Origin: Candidatus Saccharimonadota bacterium
GTDB lineage: Bacteria > Patescibacteriota > Saccharimonadia > Saccharimonadales > Saccharimonadaceae
Assembly: GCA_028286365.1 (NCBI GenBank)
Contig: JAQBRR010000001.1
Span: forward strand, 310,001-374,000
Direction: 5' to 3'
DNA length: 64,000 bases
The translations under genes were made by a program, and so were the position numbers. Shown piece after piece: positions 50,854-59,141 of this stretch. The notes beneath the pieces are model-generated. The model had not been told where the DNA came from, did not search any database, and saw nothing but the letters and a program-made list of their open reading frames with translations. The first letter of the stretch is position 1, and each line of letters starts with the position of its first letter.

Positions 50854-52065
50854 CTAGTTCAGCCCATCACCTCCTTCGTTGGATCCGGGGGTGTTTCCTG
50901 GAGTGGGCGTTGATCCGACCGGTGTCCCTGCAGCGGGTGCTGACGGGACAGTGTAAGTGGTCGGAGGTTTGCCTGCTGCAGGCTTACCAACCGGGTCACT
51001 TTGTGCGGGTGCGTGACCGCTACCTCCTGCTGGAACGTGTCCTTGGTGACTGGGGTCAGTGAGGACAGAGCTCTTGCAGGTGTGGGTACCGTTAGGCCAC
51101 CAGGTTCCGATCTCACCCACCTTGCACAGCGGCGTCGTGGTAGTACCACATGACGTCGTGCAATTTGACTTGGTAGTTGTTGGCGGTGTGCAGTCCGGAC
51201 GAGCGAAGCGACCATCTCCCGTGTTGATCAGGATCTGGTTGTTGCAGTTGCTCGGCCATCCCTTCAGCTGGAACTCCACGACTTCGAACTCTCCCGTGTA
51301 TTGGAACGGGTTGAGCGTGAATTCGCGGATAGTTCCGAAGGGGTTAGCTGCGTTGATGGTGTCTGCACCCTCGGTAGCGATGTGGTAGTTGAGACTCGTA
51401 GAACGGGTTTGTACACCCTTATCCGTGAGCTGCTCGAAGAGCGCACCGACAAGCGCGCACTCCTTTGCAGTTCTCAGTTGATCCTGAGAATCTCCCGCCA
51501 TCGCCGCGGCTGCCCAGTCGTTGACCTTGCTGATGTCTGTGGGGAACCACTTCTTCAGCCAGGGGTTGTCCGTCTTGACGACGATGACAGCACCATTGGG
51601 GGTGACCCATGAGGTGTTATACAACCCTACTGCGATTTGCGCGCAGTAGTCAGGCTCGGCCAGCACATGGGCTACGACCTCCTCCGGCGACTTGTCAGTC
51701 ATCGGATCCCGAACGGAGTCGGGCCAGATGGTCTTCGAGCCGAGGCTACCGATCTGGAAGACCGGGAACGTCTGCTTGTTGACTGCCTTATGGGTGGCGT
51801 AGCTGTAATGCTGGGTGAGAGTGACATACCGAGCCGGATACGACCAGTCGTCCAGGATGGAAGGAGCCTTGACCGTTGCGAGGTTGTTGGCTGCCTTCTT
51901 ATCCGCGGCGGAGCTGGTTGAGTGCGGCGTTGGTGTGGCGGAGCTGGTGGACGTAGGCGCCGAAACGCCGTTGTCTCCCAGTCCCGGGACGCTACAGCCC
52001 GTGAGGGTGAGCGCCGCTGCAAGTACGAGTCCACTAAGGGGGACCAATCCAACCTTCCGGTTCAT
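50854..52065 (-). CDS. Lipoprotein of a G+C-rich cassette
   Basis: The 403-residue protein has a type II signal peptide with lipobox LTGC (Cys24), a Ser/Thr-rich linker (about 33-60), a globular region (about 65-310) with several Cys/Trp residues, a Cys-rich stretch (about 300-345: KSNCTTSCG, PLCKVG, HTCKS), and a Pro/Gly/Thr-rich tail. It has the strong site AGGAGG. Base use is clearly richer in G+C than the flanks (35 of 60 bases in 51541-51600). No family recognised; acquisition from an actinobacterial-like donor is plausible. Confidence 0.8.
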   Translation of the reverse strand: MNRKVGLVPLSGLVLAAALTLTGCSVPGLGDNGVSAPTSTSSATPTPHSTSSAADKKAANNLATVKAPSILDDWSYPARYVTLTQHYSYATHKAVNKQTFPVFQIGSLGSKTIWPDSVRDPMTDKSPEEVVAHVLAEPDYCAQIAVGLYNTSWVTPNGAVIVVKTDNPWLKKWFPTDISKVNDWAAAAMAGDSQDQLRTAKECALVGALFEQLTDKGVQTRSTSLNYHIATEGADTINAANPFGTIREFTLNPFQYTGEFEVVEFQLKGWPSNCNNQILINTGDGRFARPDCTPPTTTKSNCTTSCGTTTTPLCKVGEIGTWWPNGTHTCKSSVLTDPSHQGHVPAGGSGHAPAQSDPVGKPAAGKPPTTYTVPSAPAAGTPVGSTPTPGNTPGSNEGGDGLN

Positions 52066-52082
52066 GAGTGTCCTCCTAGGAC

Positions 52083-52529
52083 TTAGTTGTTGAACTTATT
52101 GATGAGGCAGGCACATACACGTAACAGGGCGATCAACCCGACGATGATCAAGAAATCAGCACCACCCAAAAGGAGGATGCCGAAGTTGACCGTATCGAAG
52201 AGCTTGAAGATCACCAGCAGAATCGCGATCGCGATCAGGACACCAACGGTTACGAAGGTGATAATCGGGCCGACGATGTTGCTTGTTCTGTCGGTGCTTG
52301 CCCAGAGCAACGCCACGATTGCCGCAGCGATGATGAGCGGCGCGCCAAGTCCCGTCCAGAAGCTGAACGAGAAGTGGGACAGGTTGACCGCGAGGACGTA
52401 GAAGAAGTAGGCGGCAACCAGGAAGAGAATAACCCCTCCCAGGCTGATGCCGTTCTTCTTGATCTCGCGGATCAGCCGCTCCTTATCGGTGATGGTGGTG
52501 CCGGTTGTGCCGGCGGTGAACTTGGCCAT
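52083..52529 (-). CDS. Four-helix membrane protein of the G+C-rich cassette
   Basis: About 148 residues from ATG 52529, which follows AAGGAG; the frame is open to 52628 but upstream codons lie in a hairpin region. A polar head (MAKFTAGTTGTTITDKERL) precedes four hydrophobic helices (about 32-53, 60-80, 88-112, 118-140). It precedes the lipoprotein by 17 bases, so both are likely one operon read from the promoter at 52916-52888. Function unknown. Confidence 0.75.
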   Translation of the reverse strand: MAKFTAGTTGTTITDKERLIREIKKNGISLGGVILFLVAAYFFYVLAVNLSHFSFSFWTGLGAPLIIAAAIVALLWASTDRTSNIVGPIITFVTVGVLIAIAILLVIFKLFDTVNFGILLLGGADFLIIVGLIALLRVCACLINKFNN

Positions 52530-52916
52530 GATGAATCTCCTTGATAGTGGGCGGGAATGCCCGGATGGTGTTATACACAAACGGGTTTTACCCGGCCACT
52601 TCTTTACAAGGAGTGGCGAGTCAATCAACCGTGATTAACTGACTGACCACTCCTTGCGTACAAGGAAAAACAATGAACTAAAAAACAGAGATCTTTCGCG
52701 TTTTGCCCGAAGAGCCATGAAGCTCAATTCGAACAAGCTGCAAATGCAGCGTGGTGAAGTTGAACTGGTAGGGCCCACCGCACCACGCTGCATTCGAGCT
52801 ATACAAAAGACATGCATAGTAATGATCTGATTTGTTAACTTACCTCCGCTATCCTGGGTCCTCACACCTGGGACAACTGATAATCCCAATCTACCACAAA
52901 AGGCTTATAATGTCAA
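52530..52916 (-). promoter_or_regulatory. Promoter and long structured leader of the cassette operon
   Basis: Minus strand: TTGACA (52916-52911), 17 bases, TAGATT (52893-52888), start near 52881. The roughly 350-base leader holds a 13-bp stem ATGCAGCGTGGTG/CACCACGCTGCAT (52744-52756, 52781-52793), a large 50-base hairpin at 52607-52656 (10-bp base CAAGGAGTGG/CCACTCCTTG, then AGTCA/TGACT and ATCA/TGAT), and CGGGT/ACCCG near the ribosome-binding site. No convincing gene lies inside it. Confidence 0.65.
52819..52835 (-). repeat. Right copy of the 17-bp inverted repeat
   Basis: Exact reverse complement of 50698-50714, about 2.1 kb away. It lies in the leader of the cassette operon. Confidence 0.75.
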
Positions 52917-53004
52917 TGCTTATGCAATATATTAACAATAAACACAAGCGTTTTCAGAACATATGACAGATCACAGGAAGGCAACACGCAAATTTGAGTT
53001 TTGT

Positions 53005-53033
53005 TTGACAAAAAGTTACTCACGGCCTATAAC
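53005..53033 (+). promoter_or_regulatory. Promoter of the 53114 gene
   Basis: TTGACA (53005-53010), 17 bases, TATAAC (53028-53033): near-consensus. The transcript would carry a 75-base leader with the perfect hairpin CTTGTC-GGTT-GACAAG. Confidence 0.6.
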
Positions 53034-53113
53034 CTTCAATAAGGTTTAAATGTCGTGGCACAGAGCCCACGCTGCTTGTCGGTTGACAAGTACTGAAGCT
53101 TCGGGTGGAAGGC

Positions 53114-53473
53114 ATGAAAATGACGACAGGTCACAACCGTACAGGTAAACCACGCTGTGGTGTACCCGACTTCTCAATGAAGGCACGGGAAGAGCAAGTC
53201 GCATACGCACGTATCGTCGTTCGCTTCGCTGACAGTGAAGTCGAACCGATGTCTCGAGAGGCCTTGATCGTGAACTGCGATAGGTGGAAGGTGCTTCCTC
53301 CTACCTACGGTTCTCGATCTGAGCGCATCGCGACCATCGGCAAGATCATCGAGCGCATCGTTGACGTGGAGAATATCCTCGTCGAGGGCCCCTCGGGGCG
53401 CTACTACCTCTGGCACGATCCGCGCCTGCAGGTCGAGATCGACAAGTATTACGGGCAGTCGAAAGTCGCCTGA
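53114..53473 (+). CDS. Hypothetical protein of the G+C-rich cassette
   Basis: About 119 residues from ATG 53114 (GGAAGG upstream; 53120 is also possible). It is soluble and basic, with SREALIVNCDRWKVLPPTYG and a closing ILVEGPSGRYYLWHDP, which could be a small winged-helix-like domain. I do not recognise it. G+C-rich codons (CTC, ATC, GTC, CGC) match the lipoprotein cassette and differ from the tRNA-Glu side. TGA is its stop. Confidence 0.65.
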   Translation: MKMTTGHNRTGKPRCGVPDFSMKAREEQVAYARIVVRFADSEVEPMSREALIVNCDRWKVLPPTYGSRSERIATIGKIIERIVDVENILVEGPSGRYYLWHDPRLQVEIDKYYGQSKVA

Positions 53474-53571
53474 CTATCCGAAGCGACGGAGGACACTGAA
53501 GTGTAGAGAGGACGCTCATCTGAGCAACTTGACTACCATCGGTGTTCTCCGTCAATCGGAACTCCACGTCT

Positions 53572-53597
53572 GCCCCTAGTCAGAAGGGGCTTTTTTT
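53572..53597 (+). terminator. Intrinsic terminator of the 53114 gene
   Basis: The stem GCCCCT/AGGGGC with a seven-base loop is followed by TTTTTTT. The span 53474-53571 between stop and hairpin shows no gene. Confidence 0.9.
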
Positions 53598-53699
53598 GTT
53601 ACAATGCTCGGAGGTCGCAGGACGAAAAGTCTCTCGATTAAACAGCTAGTCTATATGAGTCCTTCGGATCATATCGGACATACATTTCACTCAAAACGC

Positions 53700-53774
53700 G
53701 GTCCCATCGTCTAACGGTTAGGACACCAGGTTTTCATCCTGGCAATAGGAGTTCGATTCTCCTTGGGATCACCA
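53700..53774 (+). tRNA. tRNA-Glu (TTC)
   Basis: Acceptor GGTCCCA/TGGGATC, anticodon stem CCAGG/CCTGG with loop TTTTCAT giving TTC, and encoded CCA. TACAAT at 53600 is a possible -10 box, leaving an 85-base 5' extension. Confidence 0.95.
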
Positions 53775-53815
53775 AAGTAAAATACCTATCATTACGATAG
53801 GTATTTTACTTTTTT
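53774..53815 (+). terminator. Terminator of tRNA-Glu
   Basis: The 17-bp perfect stem (53774-53790 with 53796-53812) begins at the CCA end and runs into a T-tract. Confidence 0.9.
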
Positions 53816-53870
53816 CTGGCATCTTCACTTTCATGATGCCTAAGCCTTTTACCTGAACGATTAATTTACT

Positions 53871-53891
53871 TTCCAAGGTTGAACCTTGGAA
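53871..53891 (+). repeat. REP-like palindrome R2
   Basis: The 21-base palindrome with core CCAAGGTTGAACCTTGG, about 70 bases beyond the RAYT stop. A degraded relative (TTTCAAAGGTTGAAAA) follows at about 53904. Confidence 0.85.
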
Positions 53892-53936
53892 AGTGTTAGC
53901 TAATTTCAAAGGTTGAAAACAACAGATGTAATTCTA

Positions 53937-53957
53937 TTCCAAGGTTGAACCTTGGAA
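53937..53957 (+). repeat. REP-like palindrome R3
   Basis: Same 21-base palindrome and same orientation of the central G, two bases after the RAYT stop codon. It is preceded by TGTAATTCTA, like the TGTAATTTT of R1 and R4. Confidence 0.85.
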
Positions 53958-53959
53958 GT

Positions 53960-54583
53960 TTAGGAAGCGAGGATATTTTTTAGTAATTTCATATCTTCAT
54001 GCATCGTCTCATAGTCGGCAACGAAATCGAGATACTGTTCTTTTTCTTCGGCAGTTTGAACGAGTTTTTCAGGATGAAGCCAATTTGCATGTTTACGACC
54101 AACGAAATACTCAATGCTTGAATATGGATAGGTTCTGAAATCTTGACCTATGTCCATCGGATTGAGATGAATATATCTGCTCACATGCCATAGGTAGCCG
54201 TCATTCGTGATACGTGAGGCGAGGAATATCCCCTCGTATAATCCACCTGTTCGCGCATACTTTTTATTAAAATACATCGTATATGCTGTCATAACACTAC
54301 GCATTAAATGGACAAGACCTTCAGGGTCTTTTAGGTAACATAACAGATGGAAATGATTAGGCATTAGGCAATATGCGATGAGATCAACTTCGTCACTATA
54401 TTGTGCAAACGGTCGATTATGTTTGTCGGTTTCGCCCTTGGGTGACAAATGACGCTTAAAGAGACTCAGGAAGTAAAACCTATCCTCAGGATCATTAAAT
54501 ATATCCTGTCGGTTTACGCCACGGTTATAGATATGGTAGTACTGATCAGCGCCGTATATCTTTACCGTATTGGGCTTTGGCAT
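53960..54583 (-). mobile_element. REP-associated tyrosine transposase (RAYT, IS200-like Y1 family)
   Basis: The 207-residue protein starts with IYGADQYYHIYNRGVNRQDIF, has the HUH motif HFH at 77-79 (CLMPNHFHLLCYL), then MRSVMTAYTMYFNKKY, which should hold the catalytic tyrosine, GGLYEGIFLASRI, and SRYIHLNP. RAYTs nick single-stranded REP palindromes and usually mobilise them rather than themselves. Perfect palindromes lie two bases 3' (R3) and about 30 bases 5' (R4) of the gene. TATAAT on the minus strand ends seven bases before the ATG. The frame is intact. Confidence 0.93.
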
Positions 54584-54613
54584 ATACTAGATTATACGGA
54601 AAGTGTTGTAATT

Positions 54614-54634
54614 TTCCAAGGTTGAACCTTGGAA
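54614..54634 (+). repeat. REP-like palindrome R4
   Basis: Same 21-base palindrome, preceded by AAAGTGTTGTAATTTT exactly as in R1 at 38359. It bounds the RAYT gene on its 5' side. Confidence 0.85.
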
Positions 54635-54708
54635 CAATAGTAGAAGGGAGAGGAGGGCAGGATATATACTCGAGCACATATTGTGATTTTTAACAGATTA
54701 TAAAGTGT

Positions 54709-54714
54709 TACAAT
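54709..54714 (+). promoter_or_regulatory. -10 box of pyk
   Basis: TACAAT, seven bases, ATG 54722. The ATG at 54713 lies within the box and is unlikely to be used. Confidence 0.45.
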
Positions 54715-54721
54715 GAAGGTC

Positions 54722-56137
54722 ATGAGTCTTATATTTAAACGCACCAAGATATTAGCAACGGTTGGTCCACCAACCAGTAATCCTGAAATGATCGAGAAGC
54801 TCGCGCTTGCGGGTGTGAATGGATTTCGCCTTAACTTTAGCCACGGTGACTACCCAGAGCGAGATAATCAGATCCAGTGGATTCGTGATGCGAGCAAGAA
54901 AATCGGAAAGCCCGTTGCTATTTTGCAGGACTTACAAGGGCCAAAGATTCGTCTCGGCATGTTAAATGAAAATACTTCGGTCAAGACTGGTGACGAAATT
55001 ATTCTGGATTATGCTGCTGAGCATAATGGGCTTACCTTTCCCGTTCAGTACAACCTCGCTGAAAAGGTAAAACCTGGGGAGCCAATCTATATCTTTGACG
55101 GTAAAGTCCGCACAACCGTATTAGAGATATTATCGGAGACGGCAATCAAACTTCGTGTCGAAAATGATGGCATACTCATGAGTAAAAAGGGTATTAATCT
55201 ACCCGATACTGATTTTGGTGGTGATATCCTCACACCTAAGGATCTCAAGGACATTGAGTATGGCTTGACCAAGGATATCGATTACGTGGCGATTAGCTTT
55301 ATCCAGAGTGCGGAGGACATTAATAATCTTCGTCAGATTTTGGTTGCAGGTGGGTCTGATGCGCAGATTATCAGTAAAATCGAAACAAAAGCAGCCATCA
55401 AGGAAGATGCGCTTGAGGAAATCGTCAAAGCCAGTGATGGCGTCATGGTAGCTCGTGGTGATCTTGCGGTTGAAGCAGGAGCCGAGGTTGTACCAATCGT
55501 GCAACGTCGTATTATTGCGCTCTGTCGTAAGCATGGCAAATTAAGTATTGTTGCCACGCAGATGATGGCAAGCATGGTTGAGAATCCTGAGCCAACACGC
55601 GCGGAAGTCAGTGATGTCGCTAATGCAGTTATTCAAGGTGCTGACACGGTCATGCTATCAGATGAAACGGCCAACGGCAAATATCCGCTTGAAACAGTTG
55701 CAGCCATGAAAAAGGTTATTCTCTATACACAGGATAATGCGCCTGTCTCACCACTTCTTGATAAGATTATTAGCCTCAAAAAACAGCAGGATGCGATTAG
55801 TACTGCAGCGGTTAGCCTTGCTGAGCAGCTTAACGTCTCAGCAATAATTGCGGAGACTAGATCAGGTTCAACTGCTGCAAATATCGCAGCTCATCGGCCA
55901 AATCAACCAATCATCAGCGTGACAAGTGAACCTCGCGCTGCTCAACAGTTATCACTTAGCTATGCGAATCGTAGTTACGTTCGTCCAGATTCTGCTGAAG
56001 CTGGTTTTGATATTGCTAAAGAGTTAAAAGACCAAGGATTTTTCGGTGAAGAAGAAGTAACGGTGATCATCGTCAGCGGTCAACAACCGGGAGCAACAGG
56101 GATGACAGACACAATCAAAGTTCGTGTGTTACAGTAA
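54722..56137 (+). CDS. pyk: Pyruvate kinase
   Basis: About 471 residues: TKILATVGPPTSNPEMIEKL, GVNGFRLNFSHGD, ILQDLQGPKIRLG, the active-site block IISKIETKAAIKEDALEEIV and DGVMVARGDLAVE, then MLSDETANGKYPLE and a C-terminal allosteric-type domain. It makes ATP and pyruvate from PEP. It heads a run with pgk and tpiA (gaps of 31 and 38 bases), probably a glycolytic operon. It lacks the extra phosphohistidine domain of Bacillus enzymes. Confidence 0.97.
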   Translation: MSLIFKRTKILATVGPPTSNPEMIEKLALAGVNGFRLNFSHGDYPERDNQIQWIRDASKKIGKPVAILQDLQGPKIRLGMLNENTSVKTGDEIILDYAAEHNGLTFPVQYNLAEKVKPGEPIYIFDGKVRTTVLEILSETAIKLRVENDGILMSKKGINLPDTDFGGDILTPKDLKDIEYGLTKDIDYVAISFIQSAEDINNLRQILVAGGSDAQIISKIETKAAIKEDALEEIVKASDGVMVARGDLAVEAGAEVVPIVQRRIIALCRKHGKLSIVATQMMASMVENPEPTRAEVSDVANAVIQGADTVMLSDETANGKYPLETVAAMKKVILYTQDNAPVSPLLDKIISLKKQQDAISTAAVSLAEQLNVSAIIAETRSGSTAANIAAHRPNQPIISVTSEPRAAQQLSLSYANRSYVRPDSAEAGFDIAKELKDQGFFGEEEVTVIIVSGQQPGATGMTDTIKVRVLQ

Positions 56138-56168
56138 ATATATTAAAAAGGGTGGGTTATAGATAAAT

Positions 56169-57398
56169 ATGGGCTTTTTCAAACTGACAATTCGTGACGT
56201 GCCACTCGATAATCAGACTATACTTCTACGTGCTGACTACAATGTGCCACTTAATTCAAAGGGTGAAATTAGTGATGATCTTCGAATTCGAGCGAGCCTG
56301 CCCACTATAGAATATCTCCTAGAGAAAGGGTGCAAGATTGTTATTATCAGTCATCTTGGTCGTCCAGAAGGTCGCGATGAGAAGTTAAGTCTCGAGCCGA
56401 TTGCCGAGCGACTTGCAACGCTACTAAAAAAAGATGTACGGTTTATCGACGAAACAATTGGTGATAAGGTCTACCAAGTCGTTAAGCGCGCATCTAAAAA
56501 CTCGATTATCATGCTCGAAAACCTTCGTTTTTATAAGGAAGAGGAGGCTGATGACCTCGATTTTGCCAAAAAGATTGCAAAGGCGAGCGGTGCGCGTTAC
56601 TTTGTGCAGGATGGTTTTGGCGTCGTACATCGGGCTCATGCGAGTACCCATGCAATTACTCTTTGTATCCCAAGTGTAGCGGGTCTGCTCGTCGAGAAAG
56701 AATACACAATGATTACGACGGCAATGCAATCGCCAAAGAAACCACTTGTTGCCGTAATGGGTGGCGCGAAAGTGAGCGATAAAATACCTCTTATTGAACG
56801 ATTCGTAGAATTAGCGGACACGATTATTGTTGGAGGCGCTTTATCCAATACGTTCCTAGCGCATAAGGGTGTACCGGTTGGAAAAAGCCTTGTTGAACCC
56901 GATCAGTATAGTGAGATTGATCGTATTTATAAGGCAGTGACTGAAAAAGGTGAAAAAGTTCTCGATGATTTCATCGTGTTGCCTGTTGATGTTGCCGTTG
57001 CACCGTCAATTGCCAGCAATGCAAGGCGTCGCGTAGTCGGTCTTGGCGACGTTGAAAGTGAAGATGACATTCTTGATATTGGCGATCAATCTATTGAGCG
57101 CATGGTCGAGATTGTAAAAAGTGCGGGTACAGTAATCTGGAACGGAACACTTGGCTACGCTGAACAACCTGCATTTGCTCATGGCTCCGCCCGACTTGCG
57201 CTCGCTCTGGCATCTCAGCCAGAAACGACATCAATTATTGGTGGTGGCGATACGGCTGACTTTGCACTCAAATGGGATGGGCATGGTGGTAAAAGCTTTA
57301 CACATGTCTCGACCGGTGGTGGGGCGAGCCTAGAACTGATGTCAGGTGACAAACTGCCAGGTGTGGAAAGCTTGCTAGACTCTCCAGGCTCAAAGTAG
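56169..57398 (+). CDS. pgk: Phosphoglycerate kinase
   Basis: The 409-residue protein has the substrate site LLRADYNVPL, IISHLGRPEGRDEKLSLEPI, ENLRFYKEEEAD, and the nucleotide end SIIGGGDTADFALKWDG...FTHVSTGGGASLELM. DGFGVVHRAHAST is the conserved DxFGxxHRAHxS block. It follows pyk after a GGTGGG-containing gap and generates ATP from 1,3-bisphosphoglycerate. Confidence 0.97.
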   Translation: MGFFKLTIRDVPLDNQTILLRADYNVPLNSKGEISDDLRIRASLPTIEYLLEKGCKIVIISHLGRPEGRDEKLSLEPIAERLATLLKKDVRFIDETIGDKVYQVVKRASKNSIIMLENLRFYKEEEADDLDFAKKIAKASGARYFVQDGFGVVHRAHASTHAITLCIPSVAGLLVEKEYTMITTAMQSPKKPLVAVMGGAKVSDKIPLIERFVELADTIIVGGALSNTFLAHKGVPVGKSLVEPDQYSEIDRIYKAVTEKGEKVLDDFIVLPVDVAVAPSIASNARRRVVGLGDVESEDDILDIGDQSIERMVEIVKSAGTVIWNGTLGYAEQPAFAHGSARLALALASQPETTSIIGGGDTADFALKWDGHGGKSFTHVSTGGGASLELMSGDKLPGVESLLDSPGSK

Positions 57399-57436
57399 TA
57401 CACTAACAGTAATAACCATAAGTAATATGTAGATAA

Positions 57437-58219
57437 ATGGCACGAGATAAAACACTCATCGTAGGCAACTGGAAAATGAACCTCAATATGGGAGAGGCGA
57501 GCTTGTATGTCCATCAGTTGTCCAAGATGGTCAAGCCCCATCGCGACGTCGAGGTTGTTCTGGCGCCGACTTCTCTCGTGTTACAATCGCTCAGTCTTCA
57601 GATCAATACGAGGCAGTTTAAACTAGCTGCTCAGAATTTTTATTGGCGTGATCAGGGTGCATACACTGGTGAAATCTCGGCAAGTCAGCTAAGAGGAATT
57701 GTTCAGTACGCACTGGTTGGTCATTCTGAACGTCGTCATGTTTTTCATGAGTCTGATAAAGACATTCGTGCGAAGGTTCAAGCAGCAATTCGCAATCACA
57801 TCAAGCCAATCCTCTGTGTCGGCGAAACGGCATTTGAGAGAAGCGAAGGTGAAACATCGGATGTTCTACACGATCAATTAATTGGTGGACTTGCTAATGT
57901 GACCAGCGAAGAACTCGAGCATATCGTTATTGCTTATGAGCCAGTTTGGGCAATTGGTAGTGGACTGAACGCAGTGCCTGGGGATGTGACAGCGGCAATC
58001 AGAGCGATTCGAAGCCAAATCAAGCATCTATATGGTGAAAAGGCCGCAAATGCTATTGCAGTACTGTATGGTGGAAGTGTTAAAGAGGACAGTGCAGCAG
58101 ATTATTTGGCGCTTGATGAAGTAGACGGACTGTTAGTCGGTGGGGCAAGCTTGGATGCACATGTCTTTAATGAGATTATTAAAAAAGCACATAAGCCTGC
58201 GGGCGCAGGCAAAGAATAG
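57437..58219 (+). CDS. tpiA: Triosephosphate isomerase
   Basis: The 260-residue TIM barrel has the N-terminal VGNWKMNLN (catalytic Lys), GHSERRHVFHE (His), and AYEPVWAIGSG (Glu), with phosphate loop YGGSVKEDSA. It interconverts dihydroxyacetone phosphate and glyceraldehyde-3-phosphate. The residues around QNFYWRDQGAYTGEISA are normal. It ends 9 bases before the next gene, which starts after GGGTGGTG. Confidence 0.97.
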   Translation: MARDKTLIVGNWKMNLNMGEASLYVHQLSKMVKPHRDVEVVLAPTSLVLQSLSLQINTRQFKLAAQNFYWRDQGAYTGEISASQLRGIVQYALVGHSERRHVFHESDKDIRAKVQAAIRNHIKPILCVGETAFERSEGETSDVLHDQLIGGLANVTSEELEHIVIAYEPVWAIGSGLNAVPGDVTAAIRAIRSQIKHLYGEKAANAIAVLYGGSVKEDSAADYLALDEVDGLLVGGASLDAHVFNEIIKKAHKPAGAGKE

Positions 58220-58228
58220 GGTGGTGAT

Positions 58229-59128
58229 ATGAAAGATATTGATTTTGATGAACTAGATAGGGCGGTTAATTCGTTGATTAACCCAGATGCAGTATCAACC
58301 CCGTCAGCAACTACACCTGCCACAATCACCGAACCAGCACCTGTGCCACTTATAACTCCGCCTCTTGCTGAACGTCGCAGTACGGGTCGTTTCATGGATG
58401 TCGTTCATCCATCATCTGATATGCGCGGTTCTGTAGCGTCACGACCTGTCCAGTCTGAGCCAACTAAGCAGTCGACACCAGATCCAGTATCAGAACCCGA
58501 AGCAGAACCTACAACTTCGTGGCCTGATCCTATTGATCAAGCAAATGCGGCAGATACAGCCACTGAGCCAGCAAGTACACCACCTGAAACGGATACAGAT
58601 GATGCTAATGGGCCACTCGAATCACCTTTTCTGGCTGATGCAAAGGTAGAGAAGCGTCCTCTTGGGGCATTTTCAAATGAAGTTCATGACTCAGGCCCAT
58701 CGATTCCAGCTTCTGTCCCAGCAGCTACAGAGCCTGATCTCGAATCGCTATCTCTTGATTCACCACTAGAGGTTACGTCAAAATCTGAGGATCACCCAAT
58801 TGAGAATGATACGCCGCTTCCAGCTGAACTACAGCCAGGGCTTCTATCTATTGAAGCCAATGAAGATCCTAATGCGACCAAGGCTGACGATGCAGCAGCT
58901 GAGGCAACTCCTATAGGACCGACTTCTATAACACCGCAGTATACCCAACAACCGAGCACTGGCGATAAGCCAGCTGGCAATATCTTCGACACCCAAGCGT
59001 ATAAAAAACCACAAACTGCTAAGGGTAAAAAGTCTGGACTATTCGTCGTTCTATGGATTTTCTTGCTACTTATCGTCGGTGCCGGTATCGGTGCAGCAGT
59101 TTATTTCTTCGTATTACCACGACTCTAA
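58229..59128 (+). CDS. Thr/Pro/Glu-rich protein with C-terminal membrane helix
   Basis: The 299-residue protein is mostly low-complexity, acidic P/T/S/E sequence (about 15-265) with repeated PS.D...VASRPVQSE-like stretches and two similar LGAFSNEVHD / RSTGRFMDVVHP motifs. It ends with a basic KKSGLF and a single hydrophobic helix (about 275-297). It is probably tail-anchored, with a long disordered cytoplasmic or surface arm. It is translated from the glycolytic run 9 bases after tpiA. No family is known to me. Confidence 0.7.
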   Translation: MKDIDFDELDRAVNSLINPDAVSTPSATTPATITEPAPVPLITPPLAERRSTGRFMDVVHPSSDMRGSVASRPVQSEPTKQSTPDPVSEPEAEPTTSWPDPIDQANAADTATEPASTPPETDTDDANGPLESPFLADAKVEKRPLGAFSNEVHDSGPSIPASVPAATEPDLESLSLDSPLEVTSKSEDHPIENDTPLPAELQPGLLSIEANEDPNATKADDAAAEATPIGPTSITPQYTQQPSTGDKPAGNIFDTQAYKKPQTAKGKKSGLFVVLWIFLLLIVGAGIGAAVYFFVLPRL

Positions 59129-59141
59129 AAAGTGCATCGTT

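Noticed and set aside
52635-52889. Frame inside the structured leader, from an ATG at 52817 (60 codons)
   Set aside because: Its only GGAGG is about 20 bases too far upstream, it runs through the large hairpins, and the product has no sensible pattern. I treat the region as non-coding leader.
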